A stretch of DNA of 22,605 bases from Flemingiibacterium sp045534235 (GCA_045534235.1 JAZSJI010000127.1:1-22605); one strand, 5' to 3'. Counted from the stretch's first letter, positions 12,891 through 20,558 are shown. Program-made: numbers and translations. The notes: a model not told the origin generated them from the letters alone.

Positions 12891-14147
12891 TTACTTAAAA
12901 TACTTGGTAATGCCGAGCGTTGCAAAATAATCGTCGGGAGTTTCTGCACGGCGGATAAGCTCGACTGTGCCGTCCTCCTTGTAAAGAAGCTCTGCGCTGC
13001 GAAGCTTACCGTTGTAGTTATAACCCATAGCGAAGCCGTGTGCGCCTGCGTCGTGAATCGCGAGAATGTCGCCGATGTCGATCTTCGGAAGCATACGGTC
13101 GATCGCGAACTTATCGTTGTTTTCGCAAAGTCCGCCCGTTACGTCGTACTTGTGATCGCAGGGCTCGTTTTCCTTGCCCATAACCGTGATGTGGTGGTAA
13201 GAGCCGTACATCGCGGGGCGCATAAGATTTGCCGCGCACGCGTCGCAGCCGATGTATTCCTTATATATATGCTTCTCGTGGATAGCCTTGGTGATGAGCA
13301 TACCGTTGGGCGCGAGCATATATCTGCCAAGCTCGGTAAAGAGCGCCACGTCGCCAAGACCTGCGGGCACGAGTATCTCCTCGTAAACCTTGCGTACGCC
13401 CTCGCCGATGATAGCGATGTCTGCCGGCTCTGCATCGGGAAGGTACGGCACGCCAACGCCGCCCGAAAGGTTAATGAAGGAAATGTCAACGCCGGATGCT
13501 TCCTTGATCTCAACCGCGAGCTTGAAGAGCACGCCTGCAAGAGTGGGGTAGTACTCGTTGTTGGTGTTGTTACTCGAGAGGAACGCGTGGATACCGAAGC
13601 GCTTTGCGCCCTTTTTCGCAAGGATCTTATAAGCCTCGATGATCTGCTCCTTGGTCATACCGTACTTTGCTTCACTGGGCGAGCCCATAATCTGTGTGCT
13701 GATACGGAAATCTCCGCCGGGATTGAAGCGGCAGCAGATGGTTTCAGGGATATAGCCGATAGTTTTTTCGAGAAAATCGATGTGCGTGAAGTCGTCAAGG
13801 TTGATTATCGCGCCAAGCTCCGCCGCCTTTTTGAAGTCCTCGGCAGGCGTTGCGTTGGATGAAAACATAATGTCGTCGCCCTTAAAGCCAACCTTGTCGC
13901 TCATAATGAGCTCGGTCAGTGATGAGCAGTCGACGCCGCAGTTTTCCTGTCCCAGAATGTCAAGCAGTACGGGGTTAGGCGTCGCCTTTACTGCGAAATA
14001 TTCCTTAAAGCCCTTGTTCCACGAAAATGCGGCGTTAAGCGCGCGCGCACGCTCGCGGATACCCTTCTCGTCGTAAATGTGGAAGGGGGTGGGGTATGTC
14101 TCAATGATTTTTTCAAGCTGTGCTTTTGTAAGAAACGGTGTTTTCAA
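12891..14147 (-). CDS. lysA: Diaminopimelate decarboxylase
   Basis: A PLP-dependent fold-III decarboxylase that makes L-lysine from meso-diaminopimelate, the last step of lysine synthesis. The pyridoxal lysine is K54 in YFAVKATPNP. Also visible are CCRFNPGG, the glycine-rich phosphate loop LSGGVGVPY, TELGRYM in place of the usual EPGR, and GGLCENNDKFA carrying the active-site Cys of the neighbouring subunit. From TTG 14147 the protein is 418 residues, normal for LysA. I chose TTG because AGGAG (14162-14158) sits 10 nt upstream and because the in-frame ATG at 14213 lies in the -35 box of the promoter, so it cannot be in the mRNA. The motif variants leave a sister decarboxylase (ornithine- or carboxynorspermidine-type) possible but less likely. 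Confidence 0.87.
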   Translation of the reverse strand: MKTPFLTKAQLEKIIETYPTPFHIYDEKGIRERARALNAAFSWNKGFKEYFAVKATPNPVLLDILGQENCGVDCSSLTELIMSDKVGFKGDDIMFSSNATPAEDFKKAAELGAIINLDDFTHIDFLEKTIGYIPETICCRFNPGGDFRISTQIMGSPSEAKYGMTKEQIIEAYKILAKKGAKRFGIHAFLSSNNTNNEYYPTLAGVLFKLAVEIKEASGVDISFINLSGGVGVPYLPDAEPADIAIIGEGVRKVYEEILVPAGLGDVALFTELGRYMLAPNGMLITKAIHEKHIYKEYIGCDACAANLMRPAMYGSYHHITVMGKENEPCDHKYDVTGGLCENNDKFAIDRMLPKIDIGDILAIHDAGAHGFAMGYNYNGKLRSAELLYKEDGTVELIRRAETPDDYFATLGITKYFK

Positions 14148-14184
14148 CGTCTTTTCACTCCTATAACAAATTAATCTACAAATA

Positions 14185-14213
14185 ATTATAGCATACAATA
14201 TCCTGCGTGTCAA
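14185..14213 (-). promoter_or_regulatory. Promoter of lysA
   Basis: On the - strand: TTGACA (14213-14208), 17 bp, TATAAT (14190-14185), with TGC before the -10. The leader is about 30 nt, too short for a lysine riboswitch. This decides the TTG start of lysA. Confidence 0.9.
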
Positions 14214-14301
14214 CCGAAAACACGATCAAAAATGCACAAAATACTGTATTAAAATAAGTGAAATGCGCACACTGCCGTCACAAAAAAGTAAGCGAAACCC
14301 C

Positions 14302-14330
14302 TTGACATAAAGAAAAAACTGTGATATAAT
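14302..14330 (+). promoter_or_regulatory. Promoter of the rpsF-ssb-rpsR operon
   Basis: TTGACA (14302-14307), 17 bp, TATAAT (14325-14330), with TGA before the -10. The start point should be near 14337, giving a leader of about 100 nt. Confidence 0.93.
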
Positions 14331-14337
14331 AAATACT

Positions 14338-14410
14338 CGGTATGGGATATTTATGCCTACGTATAGATATTCCATCTCCTTACCGGACGCAAATTTTTCG
14401 AGGCGTTCGG
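14338..14410 (+). promoter_or_regulatory. Structured leader of rpsF, candidate S6:S18 autoregulatory site
   Basis: TGGGATAT (14343-14350) pairs with ATATTCCA (14367-14374). The outer CGGTA (14338-14342) pairs with TACCG (14381-14385), leaving a one-sided bulge TCTCCT (14375-14380). In competition, CCGGACGC (14383-14390) can pair with GCGTTCGG (14403-14410). Known rpsF leaders in Bacillota bind the S6:S18 pair through a stem with a bulge and a conserved CCG; the ACCGG here fits loosely. The assignment is inference. Confidence 0.5.
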
Positions 14411-14438
14411 TCTAATGTCCATGAGGAGGTGTAACACA

Positions 14439-14792
14439 ATGGATAAGATTTCATCCTACGAAACTCTGTTTATCGTTGACGTACAGCAGGGTGAGGAGGG
14501 CGTTAAGGCTCTGGTTGATAAGTTCACCGGTCTTATTGCTGCTAACGGTACCATCGAGTCCGTTGATGAATGGGGTAAGCGCAGACTCGCATACCCGATC
14601 AACGATCTTGCTGAGGGCTACTACGTTCTTGTAAACTTCAAGAGCGCTCCCACTTTCCCGCTCGAGCTCGAGCGCGTATTCGGCATCACCGACGGTATCA
14701 TGCGTTCTATCGTTATCAAGCATGACGAGAAGAAGCTCGCAAAGGCTGTCGCTGCTCCCGCTGAAGAAGCTCCCGCTGCAGACGCTGAATAA
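14439..14792 (+). CDS. rpsF: 30S ribosomal protein S6
   Basis: S6 binds with S18 to the central domain of 16S rRNA. The 117-residue protein has the ferredoxin-like S6 fold: YETLFIVDVQQGEEGVKALVDKF, the signature WGKRRLAYPINDLAEGYYVLVNF, and a C-terminal Ala/Glu-rich tail beyond about residue 95. ATG 14439 is preceded by a strong GAGGAGGTG (14423-14431); an in-frame ATG at 14415 lies upstream of that site and is not the start. The gene order S6-SSB-S18 is the standard bacterial operon. Confidence 0.96.
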   Translation: MDKISSYETLFIVDVQQGEEGVKALVDKFTGLIAANGTIESVDEWGKRRLAYPINDLAEGYYVLVNFKSAPTFPLELERVFGITDGIMRSIVIKHDEKKLAKAVAAPAEEAPAADAE

Positions 14793-14818
14793 TTCGGTAA
14801 CAGAATGGAGGACGGACA

Positions 14819-15322
14819 ATGGCAAACTTTAACTTCAATAAGGTTATCCTCGGCGGTCGCTTAACCGCAACTCCCGAGCTCAGACAGACTCCCAGCGGCG
14901 TTATGGTAACGACCTTTACAGTAGCTGTAAACCGTCGTTTCGCATCCAGAACGGAGGACGGACAGAACGCACAGCCTCAGGCGGATTTTATCCGCGTAAC
15001 GGCGTGGCGTCAGCAGGCTGAATTTGCTTGCAAGTACTTCCAGAAGGGTTCGTCTATTTGCGTTGTCGGCTCGATTCAGACACGTTCTTGGAACGATGCT
15101 CAGGGCAACAAGCAGTATTCAACTGACGTTGTTGCTGACGAGATCAACTTCGTTGATGCCAAGGGCGAGGGACCCGCTTATCAGCAAAATGGCGGCGCGT
15201 ATATGCCTTCCGGCTATGCAGAGCCCCAGTACTCAACACCCGCCGGACAGGCTCCGGCATCGCAGAGCGGCGCGGCACCCCAGTTCGAAACACTTGAGGG
15301 TGACGACGAGCTGCCGTTCTAA
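14819..15322 (+). CDS. ssb: Single-stranded DNA-binding protein
   Basis: SSB coats single-stranded DNA during replication and repair and recruits partners through its tail. The 167-residue protein has an OB fold over about residues 1-110 (VILGGRLTATPELRQTPSG, FIRVTAWRQQAEFACKYFQKGS, VVGSIQTRSWND), a flexible Gln/Pro/Ala linker and the acidic partner-binding tip DDELPF at the very end. GGAGG precedes the ATG by 6 nt. It sits 26 nt after rpsF and 24 nt before rpsR. Confidence 0.96.
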   Translation: MANFNFNKVILGGRLTATPELRQTPSGVMVTTFTVAVNRRFASRTEDGQNAQPQADFIRVTAWRQQAEFACKYFQKGSSICVVGSIQTRSWNDAQGNKQYSTDVVADEINFVDAKGEGPAYQQNGGAYMPSGYAEPQYSTPAGQAPASQSGAAPQFETLEGDDELPF

Positions 15323-15346
15323 AATAAACAAAGGAGGTTTCATAAA

Positions 15347-15610
15347 ATGGATAGAGAGAGAACCGAAAGAGACGCTTCTAAGCCTTACCGTGCAGGTATG
15401 CGCAGAAAGAAGAAGGTCTGCCAGTTCTGCGCAGATAAGATCGACGAGATTGATTACAAGGACGTTGCAAGACTTCGCAAGTATATCAGCGAACGTGCAA
15501 AGATTCTTCCCAGAAGAATTTCCGGTACCTGCGCAAAGCATCAGCGTCAGCTGACCATCGCTATTAAGCGTTCGCGCCACGTAGCACTTCTTCCTTACAT
15601 CAGCGACTAA
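15347..15610 (+). CDS. rpsR: 30S ribosomal protein S18
   Basis: An 87-residue S18. It has KKKVCQFCADKIDEIDYKDVARLRKYISERAKILPRRISGTCAKHQRQL and ends IKRSRHVALLPYIS, the normal family C-terminus. CQFC, together with C-x-x-H in GTCAKH, marks the zinc-binding form of S18, which zinc-starved cells may replace with a cysteine-free paralogue. AAAGGAGG precedes the ATG. It is the last gene of the operon. Confidence 0.96.
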   Translation: MDRERTERDASKPYRAGMRRKKKVCQFCADKIDEIDYKDVARLRKYISERAKILPRRISGTCAKHQRQLTIAIKRSRHVALLPYISD

Positions 15611-15650
15611 TTTCGCGGTAAGGGAACAACGATAAGTCAATATATTTGCC

Positions 15651-15689
15651 CGAATATCGGAGATGCGGTTTTGCCGTGTCTCCGATTCG
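15651..15689 (+). terminator. Probable terminator of the rpsF operon
   Basis: ATCGGAGA (15656-15663) pairs with TCTCCGAT (15679-15686), extended by CGA/TCG at the base. GGTTTTG follows, so the T-run is poor. Confidence 0.6.
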
Positions 15690-15810
15690 TTGGTTTTGGC
15701 ACTTTTGTGATTTAGATGATATTTTCACAAGTTACAAGACTAAAGCGCTCGTGCGTTTGTTTGCAAAAACGCTGTGAGAATATATTTTAAGGAGTTTATA
15801 ATATATAATT

Positions 15811-17895
15811 ATGGAAAAATTAGTTGCGGCATTAACCTTTGGCGGCGCACTGATCGCGCTTCTTTACGCGCTGTTTACCGCTATGCGCGTGATGAAGTTC
15901 TCAGAGGGAACTGAGCTTATGAAGAAAATATCCGCGTCTATACGCCAGGGCGCAAATGCTTACCTCAAGCGTCAGTATAAGATAGTCGCAGTGTTTTTCG
16001 CCATTATGTTCGTTTTGCTTGGAATAATGGCGATTTTTGGACTTATCACGCCGTATGTTCCGTTTGCCTTTCTGTCGGGCGGAATATTCTCCGCGCTTTC
16101 CGGCTTTATCGGAATGAAGATCGCGACGCTTTCCAATGCGAGAACGGCTAACGCGTGCAGAGAAGGGCTTAACCGCGGTCTTCGAGTGGCATTTTCGGCA
16201 GGAAGCGTAATGGGCTTTACGGTCGTCGGACTCGGACTTCTCGATATTTCTATCTGGTTCTTCTTGCTTAAATTCGTTTTCGGACTTGCAGCTTCGGACA
16301 TTACAGGCGCGATGCTTACCTTCGGTATGGGAGCATCCTCGATGGCGCTGTTTGCGCGTGTTGGCGGTGGTATTTTCACCAAAGCCGCTGACGTCGGTGC
16401 AGACCTCGTGGGCAAGGTCGAGGCAGGTATTCCAGAGGATGATCCTCGCAACCCTGCGGTTATCGCAGATAACGTCGGCGATAATGTGGGCGACGTTGCG
16501 GGTATGGGAGCGGATCTTTATGAGTCGTACGTTGGCTCGATAATCTCCGCTTGTGCGCTCGGCGTTGCCGCGTTCCAGAGCTTTGAAGCGATGGCTCTGC
16601 CTTTGCTTCTCTCGGCACTCGGAGTCATATGCTCGATAATCGGTACGGTGTTTGTCAAGACCAAGGAGGGAGCGACACAGAAGCAGCTTCTTGGCGCACT
16701 TTCGCGCGGAACGAATTTCTCCGCGATAGTTATCGCACTTGCCGCTTTCCCGATCGTGTGGTTCGTGCTCGGAAAAGAGCATTGGACGATGTATTTTGCG
16801 ATATTTGCAGGACTCGTGGCAGGCGTGCTTATCGGTCAGGCGACCGAATATTTCACCTCCGACAGCTATAAGCCGACCAAAAATCTCGCGGCTACGAGCG
16901 AAACGGGTACGGCTACCATAATCATCGGCGGACTTTCCGTTGGTATGCTCTCAACTCTTCTTCCCATAATAATCGTTGCGGTCTGCATACTCGTTGCATA
17001 TTTTGTATCGGGCGGTGCTGCCAGCGCGTCTGCCGGACTTTACGGCATCTCGCTTGCGGCTGTGGGTATGCTCTCCACACTCGGCATCACACTCGCAACC
17101 GATGCGTACGGTCCTATCGCCGATAATGCAGGCGGTATCGCGCAGATGGCAGGTCTTGACGAAAAGGTAAGAGAGCGCACGGACGCGCTTGACTCGCTCG
17201 GAAACACCACTGCGGCAACCGGTAAGGGATTCGCTATCGGCTCGGCGGCACTCACCGCCCTCGCTCTTATGGCGTCGTATATTGATAAGGTACATACAAT
17301 CGAGGGTGGTGCCGAAAAGATCGCCAACCTCAGCATCACGAATCCTACCGTTCTCGTTGGACTTTTTGTCGGCGCGTGCTTGCCGTTTGTGTTCGCCGCG
17401 CTTACTATGAATTCCGTCGGCAGAGCGGCACAGAGCGTCGTTAAGGAAGTGCGCCGCCAGTTTAAGGAGATCGTCGGACTTATGGACGGAAAGGCAGATC
17501 CCGACTACGCAAAGTGTGTTGATCTTTGCACAAAGGCGAGCCTTCGTGAGATGGTATTCCCGACGGTCGTTGCCGTAATCGTACCGATCGCACTTGGCCT
17601 GATACTCGGATGTACGGGCGTTGTGGGTATGCTCGCGGGTTCTACAGTTTCAGGCTTTTTGATGGCTGTGTTTATGTCGAATTCGGGCGGCGCGTGGGAT
17701 AACGCCAAGAAGTATATCGAAAGCGGAACTCACGGCGGCAAGGGCTCGGATAACCACAAGGCGGCTGTTGTTGGCGACACCGTCGGCGATCCCTTCAAGG
17801 ATACCGCAGGTCCGTCGATCAACATTCTCATCAAGTTGCTTTCGATGATATCCATTGTATTCGCGGCGCTTGTTGTAGGCTTTTCGATACTCTAA
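15811..17895 (+). CDS. hppA: Membrane-bound, K+-dependent ion-pumping pyrophosphatase
   Basis: A 694-residue integral membrane pyrophosphatase with about 16 membrane helices. It hydrolyses cytoplasmic PPi to pump Na+ and/or H+ outward. The acidic active-site motifs are intact: DVGADLVGKVEAGIPEDDPRNPA, DNVGDNVGDVAGMGADLYES, and the C-terminal GSDNHKAAVVGDTVGDPFKDT. GNTTAATGKG carries alanine where K+-independent enzymes have lysine, so it should be the K+-dependent class, which includes the Na+ pumps. The start is ATG 15811; the AAGGAG site (15789-15794) is 16 nt away, a little far, but no better codon lies between. I see no consensus promoter in 15690-15810. A clear terminator follows. Confidence 0.95.
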   Translation: MEKLVAALTFGGALIALLYALFTAMRVMKFSEGTELMKKISASIRQGANAYLKRQYKIVAVFFAIMFVLLGIMAIFGLITPYVPFAFLSGGIFSALSGFIGMKIATLSNARTANACREGLNRGLRVAFSAGSVMGFTVVGLGLLDISIWFFLLKFVFGLAASDITGAMLTFGMGASSMALFARVGGGIFTKAADVGADLVGKVEAGIPEDDPRNPAVIADNVGDNVGDVAGMGADLYESYVGSIISACALGVAAFQSFEAMALPLLLSALGVICSIIGTVFVKTKEGATQKQLLGALSRGTNFSAIVIALAAFPIVWFVLGKEHWTMYFAIFAGLVAGVLIGQATEYFTSDSYKPTKNLAATSETGTATIIIGGLSVGMLSTLLPIIIVAVCILVAYFVSGGAASASAGLYGISLAAVGMLSTLGITLATDAYGPIADNAGGIAQMAGLDEKVRERTDALDSLGNTTAATGKGFAIGSAALTALALMASYIDKVHTIEGGAEKIANLSITNPTVLVGLFVGACLPFVFAALTMNSVGRAAQSVVKEVRRQFKEIVGLMDGKADPDYAKCVDLCTKASLREMVFPTVVAVIVPIALGLILGCTGVVGMLAGSTVSGFLMAVFMSNSGGAWDNAKKYIESGTHGGKGSDNHKAAVVGDTVGDPFKDTAGPSINILIKLLSMISIVFAALVVGFSIL

Positions 17896-17905
17896 ATAAT
17901 AATTA

Positions 17906-17935
17906 CCGCAGTACGCATGGCGTACTGCGGTTTTT
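17906..17935 (+). terminator. Intrinsic terminator of hppA
   Basis: CCGCAGTACGC (17906-17916) and GCGTACTGCGG (17920-17930) form an 11-bp perfect stem with loop ATG, followed by TTTTT. Confidence 0.93.
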
Positions 17936-17936
17936 C

Positions 17937-18509
17937 CTAGAAAAACAACTGTGCGAACAGATACATACAAAACAGCATCAGCGACAGATTTCCGCCGCAA
18001 ACGAGTAGCAGATATACCGCCGCGAGCCACAGAAGGGCGAGCGTCACGGCAGAAACCGCGCTTACTATTTTGTGTGCTACATTTGGTGCAAGCTGTGCGA
18101 GAAGAGCTTCGAGCATACAGCCGCCGTCAAGCGAGCGTATCGGGAGTAGATTTACGAAAGCGAGCGAGAGCGAGCAGGCGACAAAAAAATCGGCGTACGC
18201 GTTTTCTATCCCACTCGCCGCTACTATGGCCGCTGAAATAATATTTGCCGCGCCGCCCGCCGCAAAGACGGCGGCACGTACGAGCTCGTTTCCACAGTAC
18301 TCCGGCGCGCGTATTTCTGCGCCGAACATAGTTATCTCCACCTCGCGCACGTCCATGTTGGCGGCACGCATTACGACGAGGTGTCCGAGCTCGTGGCAAA
18401 GCGCCGCGGCGAGCACGATAAGCGAAAGTGCGCTTCTGTCGAGGATAATAAGCAGGGCGAAAAATAGTACGGTCGGCGGACGGATACGTATTTTTATTCG
18501 GCGCTTCAC
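17937..18509 (-). CDS. M50-family intramembrane metalloprotease (SpoIVFB-like)
   Basis: A 190-residue polytopic membrane protein with the zinc motif HELGH (H39-E40-x-x-H43) in a membrane helix and the third-ligand motif LLPIRSLDGG (D128), the site-2-protease arrangement. A Gly-rich AAGGAANI stretch between them matches the family's conserved G...N segment. In Bacillus the related SpoIVFB cleaves pro-sigma-K, and others process anti-sigma factors; the substrate here is unknown. The start is GTG 18509, overlapping the TGA of the upstream gene as GTGA. No Shine-Dalgarno is visible, so translation is probably coupled. It is shorter than SpoIVFB of Bacillus and lacks a C-terminal CBS domain. Confidence 0.88.
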   Translation of the reverse strand: MKRRIKIRIRPPTVLFFALLIILDRSALSLIVLAAALCHELGHLVVMRAANMDVREVEITMFGAEIRAPEYCGNELVRAAVFAAGGAANIISAAIVAASGIENAYADFFVACSLSLAFVNLLPIRSLDGGCMLEALLAQLAPNVAHKIVSAVSAVTLALLWLAAVYLLLVCGGNLSLMLFCMYLFAQLFF

Positions 18510-18793
18510 TCTGTGGGAGGCGTGATTATCGGCGGCAGAGTTGCGCCAACGGGCGCTTCATTTGGCGCGGCTTTGGGCGTTGTCCCAACGAATACGGTGC
18601 CGTTTTGCAGATTTTCGGCTGCTGCCTCGTGTATCAGCGATACCGAAACTGCGCCGTCCATAGTAAGCTCGGACAGCGAAACGCTGATTCCGCCGCCGTC
18701 CGAGGTGATGACGTTGTAGGCGAGTACCCCACCCGATGTGACGAAGAGGGCGGCGGCGAGCAAGAGAGTGTCGACTTTGCGGCGCTTTAACAT
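18506..18793 (-). CDS. Small single-pass membrane protein coupled to the M50 protease
   Basis: A 95-residue protein of unrecognised family. After a basic start (MLKRRKVD) comes one hydrophobic helix (about residues 9-26), then an extracytoplasmic part of mixed composition ending in a Pro/Ala/Thr-rich tail. I chose ATG 18793: GGAGG lies 8 nt before it, whereas the TTG at 18799 is too close to that site. The gene overlaps the protease by 4 nt. The position upstream of the protease recalls SpoIVFA, a membrane regulator of SpoIVFB, but I see no LytM domain or other sequence similarity, so that parallel rests on context alone. Confidence 0.65.
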   Translation of the reverse strand: MLKRRKVDTLLLAAALFVTSGGVLAYNVITSDGGGISVSLSELTMDGAVSVSLIHEAAAENLQNGTVFVGTTPKAAPNEAPVGATLPPIITPPTE

Positions 18794-18864
18794 TGGCAAG
18801 ACCTCCTTTTATTTGGTGGTTTATGTATATTCGGAAAGATCGTGAGGTATGCCGTAAGCGAACA

Positions 18865-18900
18865 GATAAAAAACGCCGCGTGGTTAACCACGCGGCGTTT
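18865..18900 (-). terminator. Intrinsic terminator after the 87-aa membrane protein
   Basis: Read on the - strand, AAACGCCGCGTGG (18900-18888) pairs with CCACGCGGCGTTT (18883-18871), loop TTAA, followed by TTTAT. It is a perfect 13-bp stem. Confidence 0.9.
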
Positions 18901-18910
18901 GTGCGATTTT

Positions 18911-19174
18911 TTACTTGATAACCTTTGTAAAGATGAGTGCAAGTACAACGATGCCTGCAAAAACGTAGAGCTCAACGAGCGAGGCAACGAGTCCGAGCAG
19001 AACACCGATAATAGAGCCGACTACAGGGATAAGACCTGCGATAACTCCTGCGAGAGCGAGGAGCGCTCCTGCGATAATGCCTGCGGCTATGTAAATGATA
19101 ATTCCGACAACGAGGTTTGCGGAGGTGTCGGAATATTTAAACGAAATCGGAAAAATTTTCTTTAAGGTATCCAT
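18911..19174 (-). CDS. Small glycine-rich membrane protein, function unknown
   Basis: An 87-residue hydrophobic protein. After MDTLKKIFPISFKYSDT come three hydrophobic stretches rich in Gly and Ala: NLVVGIIIYIAAGIIAGALL (about 20-39), an AGLIPVVGSIIGVLLGLVA segment (about 46-64), and ELYVFAGIVVLALIFTKVI (about 68-86). The IPVVGSIIG pattern resembles Gly-zipper membrane proteins, but I cannot name a family with confidence. A near-consensus promoter, AAAGGAG ribosome site and strong terminator frame it as a single-gene unit, which suggests it is well expressed. Confidence 0.72.
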   Translation of the reverse strand: MDTLKKIFPISFKYSDTSANLVVGIIIYIAAGIIAGALLALAGVIAGLIPVVGSIIGVLLGLVASLVELYVFAGIVVLALIFTKVIK

Positions 19175-19218
19175 AATATATTCTCCTTTGAATTAAAAAT
19201 TGTATGCGCCATATACAT

Positions 19219-19247
19219 ATTATAGCATTTTTCGAGGCGTGTGTCAA
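19219..19247 (-). promoter_or_regulatory. Promoter of the 87-aa membrane protein gene
   Basis: On the - strand: TTGACA (19247-19242), 17 bp, TATAAT (19224-19219), with TGC before the -10. The leader to ATG 19174 is about 40 nt. Confidence 0.9.
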
Positions 19248-19274
19248 TACGGTGATGCGGATTTGTGAGTATAA

Positions 19275-19310
19275 TAAAACAAAAACCGCCGCGCTTGGCG
19301 CGGCGGTTTT
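19275..19310 (-). terminator. Intrinsic terminator of gap
   Basis: Read on the - strand, AAAACCGCCGCGC pairs with GCGCGGCGGTTTT (19310-19298 with 19294-19282), loop of 3 nt, followed by TGTTTTATT. The stem is a perfect 13 bp. Confidence 0.92.
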
Positions 19311-19324
19311 ACTATTCTCAAAGC

Positions 19325-20341
19325 TTACGCAAGCTCTGCGAAGTACTTGATGGTGCGAACCATCTGGCTGGTGTAGGAGTTCTCGTTGTCGTACCAAGAA
19401 ACAACCTGTACCTGATAGGTGTCGTCGTCGATCTTTGCAACCATGGTCTGGGTAGCATCGAAGAGAGAACCGTAACGCATACCGATAACGTCGGAGGATA
19501 CGATCTCGTCGGTGTTGTAACCGAAGGACTCGGTGGAAGCCGCCTTCATAGCAGCGTTGATGCTGTCCTTGGTAACGTCCTTACCCTTAACAACTGCGAT
19601 AAGGATAGTGGTCGAACCGGTGCAGGTAGGAACGCGCTGTGCAGCGCCGATGAGCTTACCGTTGAGCTCGGGGATTACGAGACCGATAGCCTTAGCAGCG
19701 CCGGTGGAGTTAGGAACGATGTTCTGTGCACCTGCGCGAGCGCGGCGGAGGTCACCCTTTCTGTGAGGACCGTCGAGGATCATCTGGTCGCCGGTGTAAG
19801 CGTGAACGGTGGTCATAATACCGGACTGGATAGCGTATGCATCGTTAAGAGCCTTAGCCATAGGAGCGAGGCAGTTAGTGGTGCAGGAAGCTGCGGAGAT
19901 GATCTGGTCATCAGCAGTAAGAGTGTTGTGGTTTACATTGTAAACGATGGTCTTGAGGTCGTTGCCTGCGGGAGCAGAGATAACAACCTTCTTTGCGCCT
20001 GCGTTGATATGCGCCATGTGCTTATCCTTGGAGCAGTAGAAGCCGGTGCACTCGAGAACAACGTCAACGCCAAGCTCACCCCAAGGGCAGTTAGCAGCGT
20101 CCTTCTCAGCGTAAATCTTGAGAGTCTTGCCGTCTACGGTGATGGTGCCAGCCTCGTCGTCAGCACATACGTCGTGCTCGTAGCGACCCTGAGCGGTGTC
20201 GTACTTGAGAAGGTGAGCGAGCATCTTGGGGCTGGTGAGGTCGTTGATAGCAACTACTTCATAACCCTCTGCGCCGAACATCTGACGGAAAGCAAGACGT
20301 CCGATACGACCGAAGCCGTTAATAGCAACTTTAACAGACAT
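19325..20341 (-). CDS. gap: Glyceraldehyde-3-phosphate dehydrogenase, type I
   Basis: The glycolytic enzyme that oxidises glyceraldehyde 3-phosphate with NAD+ and phosphate. The 338-residue chain has the NAD loop INGFGRIGRLAFRQ (residues 7-20), D34 in AINDLTSP (NAD preference), and the catalytic cysteine C153 in SAASCTTNCLAP, with the usual HAYTGDQMILDGPHRKGDLRRARA region and YDNENSYTSQMVRTIKY at the end. I start at ATG 20341, preceded by GGAGG; the in-frame ATG 39 nt upstream adds only non-family residues. It is a single-gene unit with its own promoter, a long leader with a palindrome and a terminator. Its codon bias leaves a long spurious ORF on the + strand. Confidence 0.96.
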   Translation of the reverse strand: MSVKVAINGFGRIGRLAFRQMFGAEGYEVVAINDLTSPKMLAHLLKYDTAQGRYEHDVCADDEAGTITVDGKTLKIYAEKDAANCPWGELGVDVVLECTGFYCSKDKHMAHINAGAKKVVISAPAGNDLKTIVYNVNHNTLTADDQIISAASCTTNCLAPMAKALNDAYAIQSGIMTTVHAYTGDQMILDGPHRKGDLRRARAGAQNIVPNSTGAAKAIGLVIPELNGKLIGAAQRVPTCTGSTTILIAVVKGKDVTKDSINAAMKAASTESFGYNTDEIVSSDVIGMRYGSLFDATQTMVAKIDDDTYQVQVVSWYDNENSYTSQMVRTIKYFAELA

Positions 20342-20392
20342 TTTAAAATCCTCCAAAATATATAAAAAATTTTTTGACAATTTGCCATAGCA

Positions 20393-20426
20393 GTCTGCGT
20401 TAAATATTTAACATATGTCCGCAGAC
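20393..20426 (-). promoter_or_regulatory. Inverted repeat in the gap leader, possible operator
   Basis: GTCTGCG (20393-20399) and CGCAGAC (20420-20426) flank a 14-bp perfect palindrome GTTAAATATTTAAC (20399-20412). It sits just downstream of the predicted -10 of gap, where a repressor would block transcription, or where an RNA hairpin would stabilise the leader. Confidence 0.5.
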
Positions 20427-20442
20427 ATACTTGTACCTTATT

Positions 20443-20471
20443 ATTTTACCTCATTTTCTCCGTTAATACAA
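20443..20471 (-). promoter_or_regulatory. Candidate promoter of gap
   Basis: On the - strand: TTGTAT (20471-20466), 17 bp, TAAAAT (20448-20443). It lacks the TGn seen in the other promoters and would give a leader of about 95 nt. Confidence 0.6.
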
Positions 20472-20558
20472 GAGGTTTTGGGAAAGTTTTTCAATTTTGT
20501 AACATTCACTTTAAATATAACATAAATTAATGAGGTTTTTATTGATTTCGTGCGGTAA

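Noticed and set aside
12864..13862. A 332-codon + strand frame opposite lysA
   Set aside because: Shadow of lysA codon bias; it starts inside the dispersed palindrome and has no ribosome site or recognisable domain.
14148..14213. Lysine riboswitch before lysA
   Set aside because: The leader from the predicted start point to the TTG is only about 30 nt.
15705..15730. TTGTGA...TCACAA upstream of hppA as a Rex operator
   Set aside because: The half-sites are 14 bp apart, wider than a normal Rex site, and no promoter is evident beside it.
15901..16782. A 293-codon - strand frame inside hppA
   Set aside because: Arg/Ser/Lys-rich antisense frame without motifs, entirely inside a conserved membrane pyrophosphatase.
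19265..20365. A 366-codon + strand frame opposite gap
   Set aside because: Same shadow effect as with E1; the - strand frame is unmistakable GAPDH with promoter and terminator.
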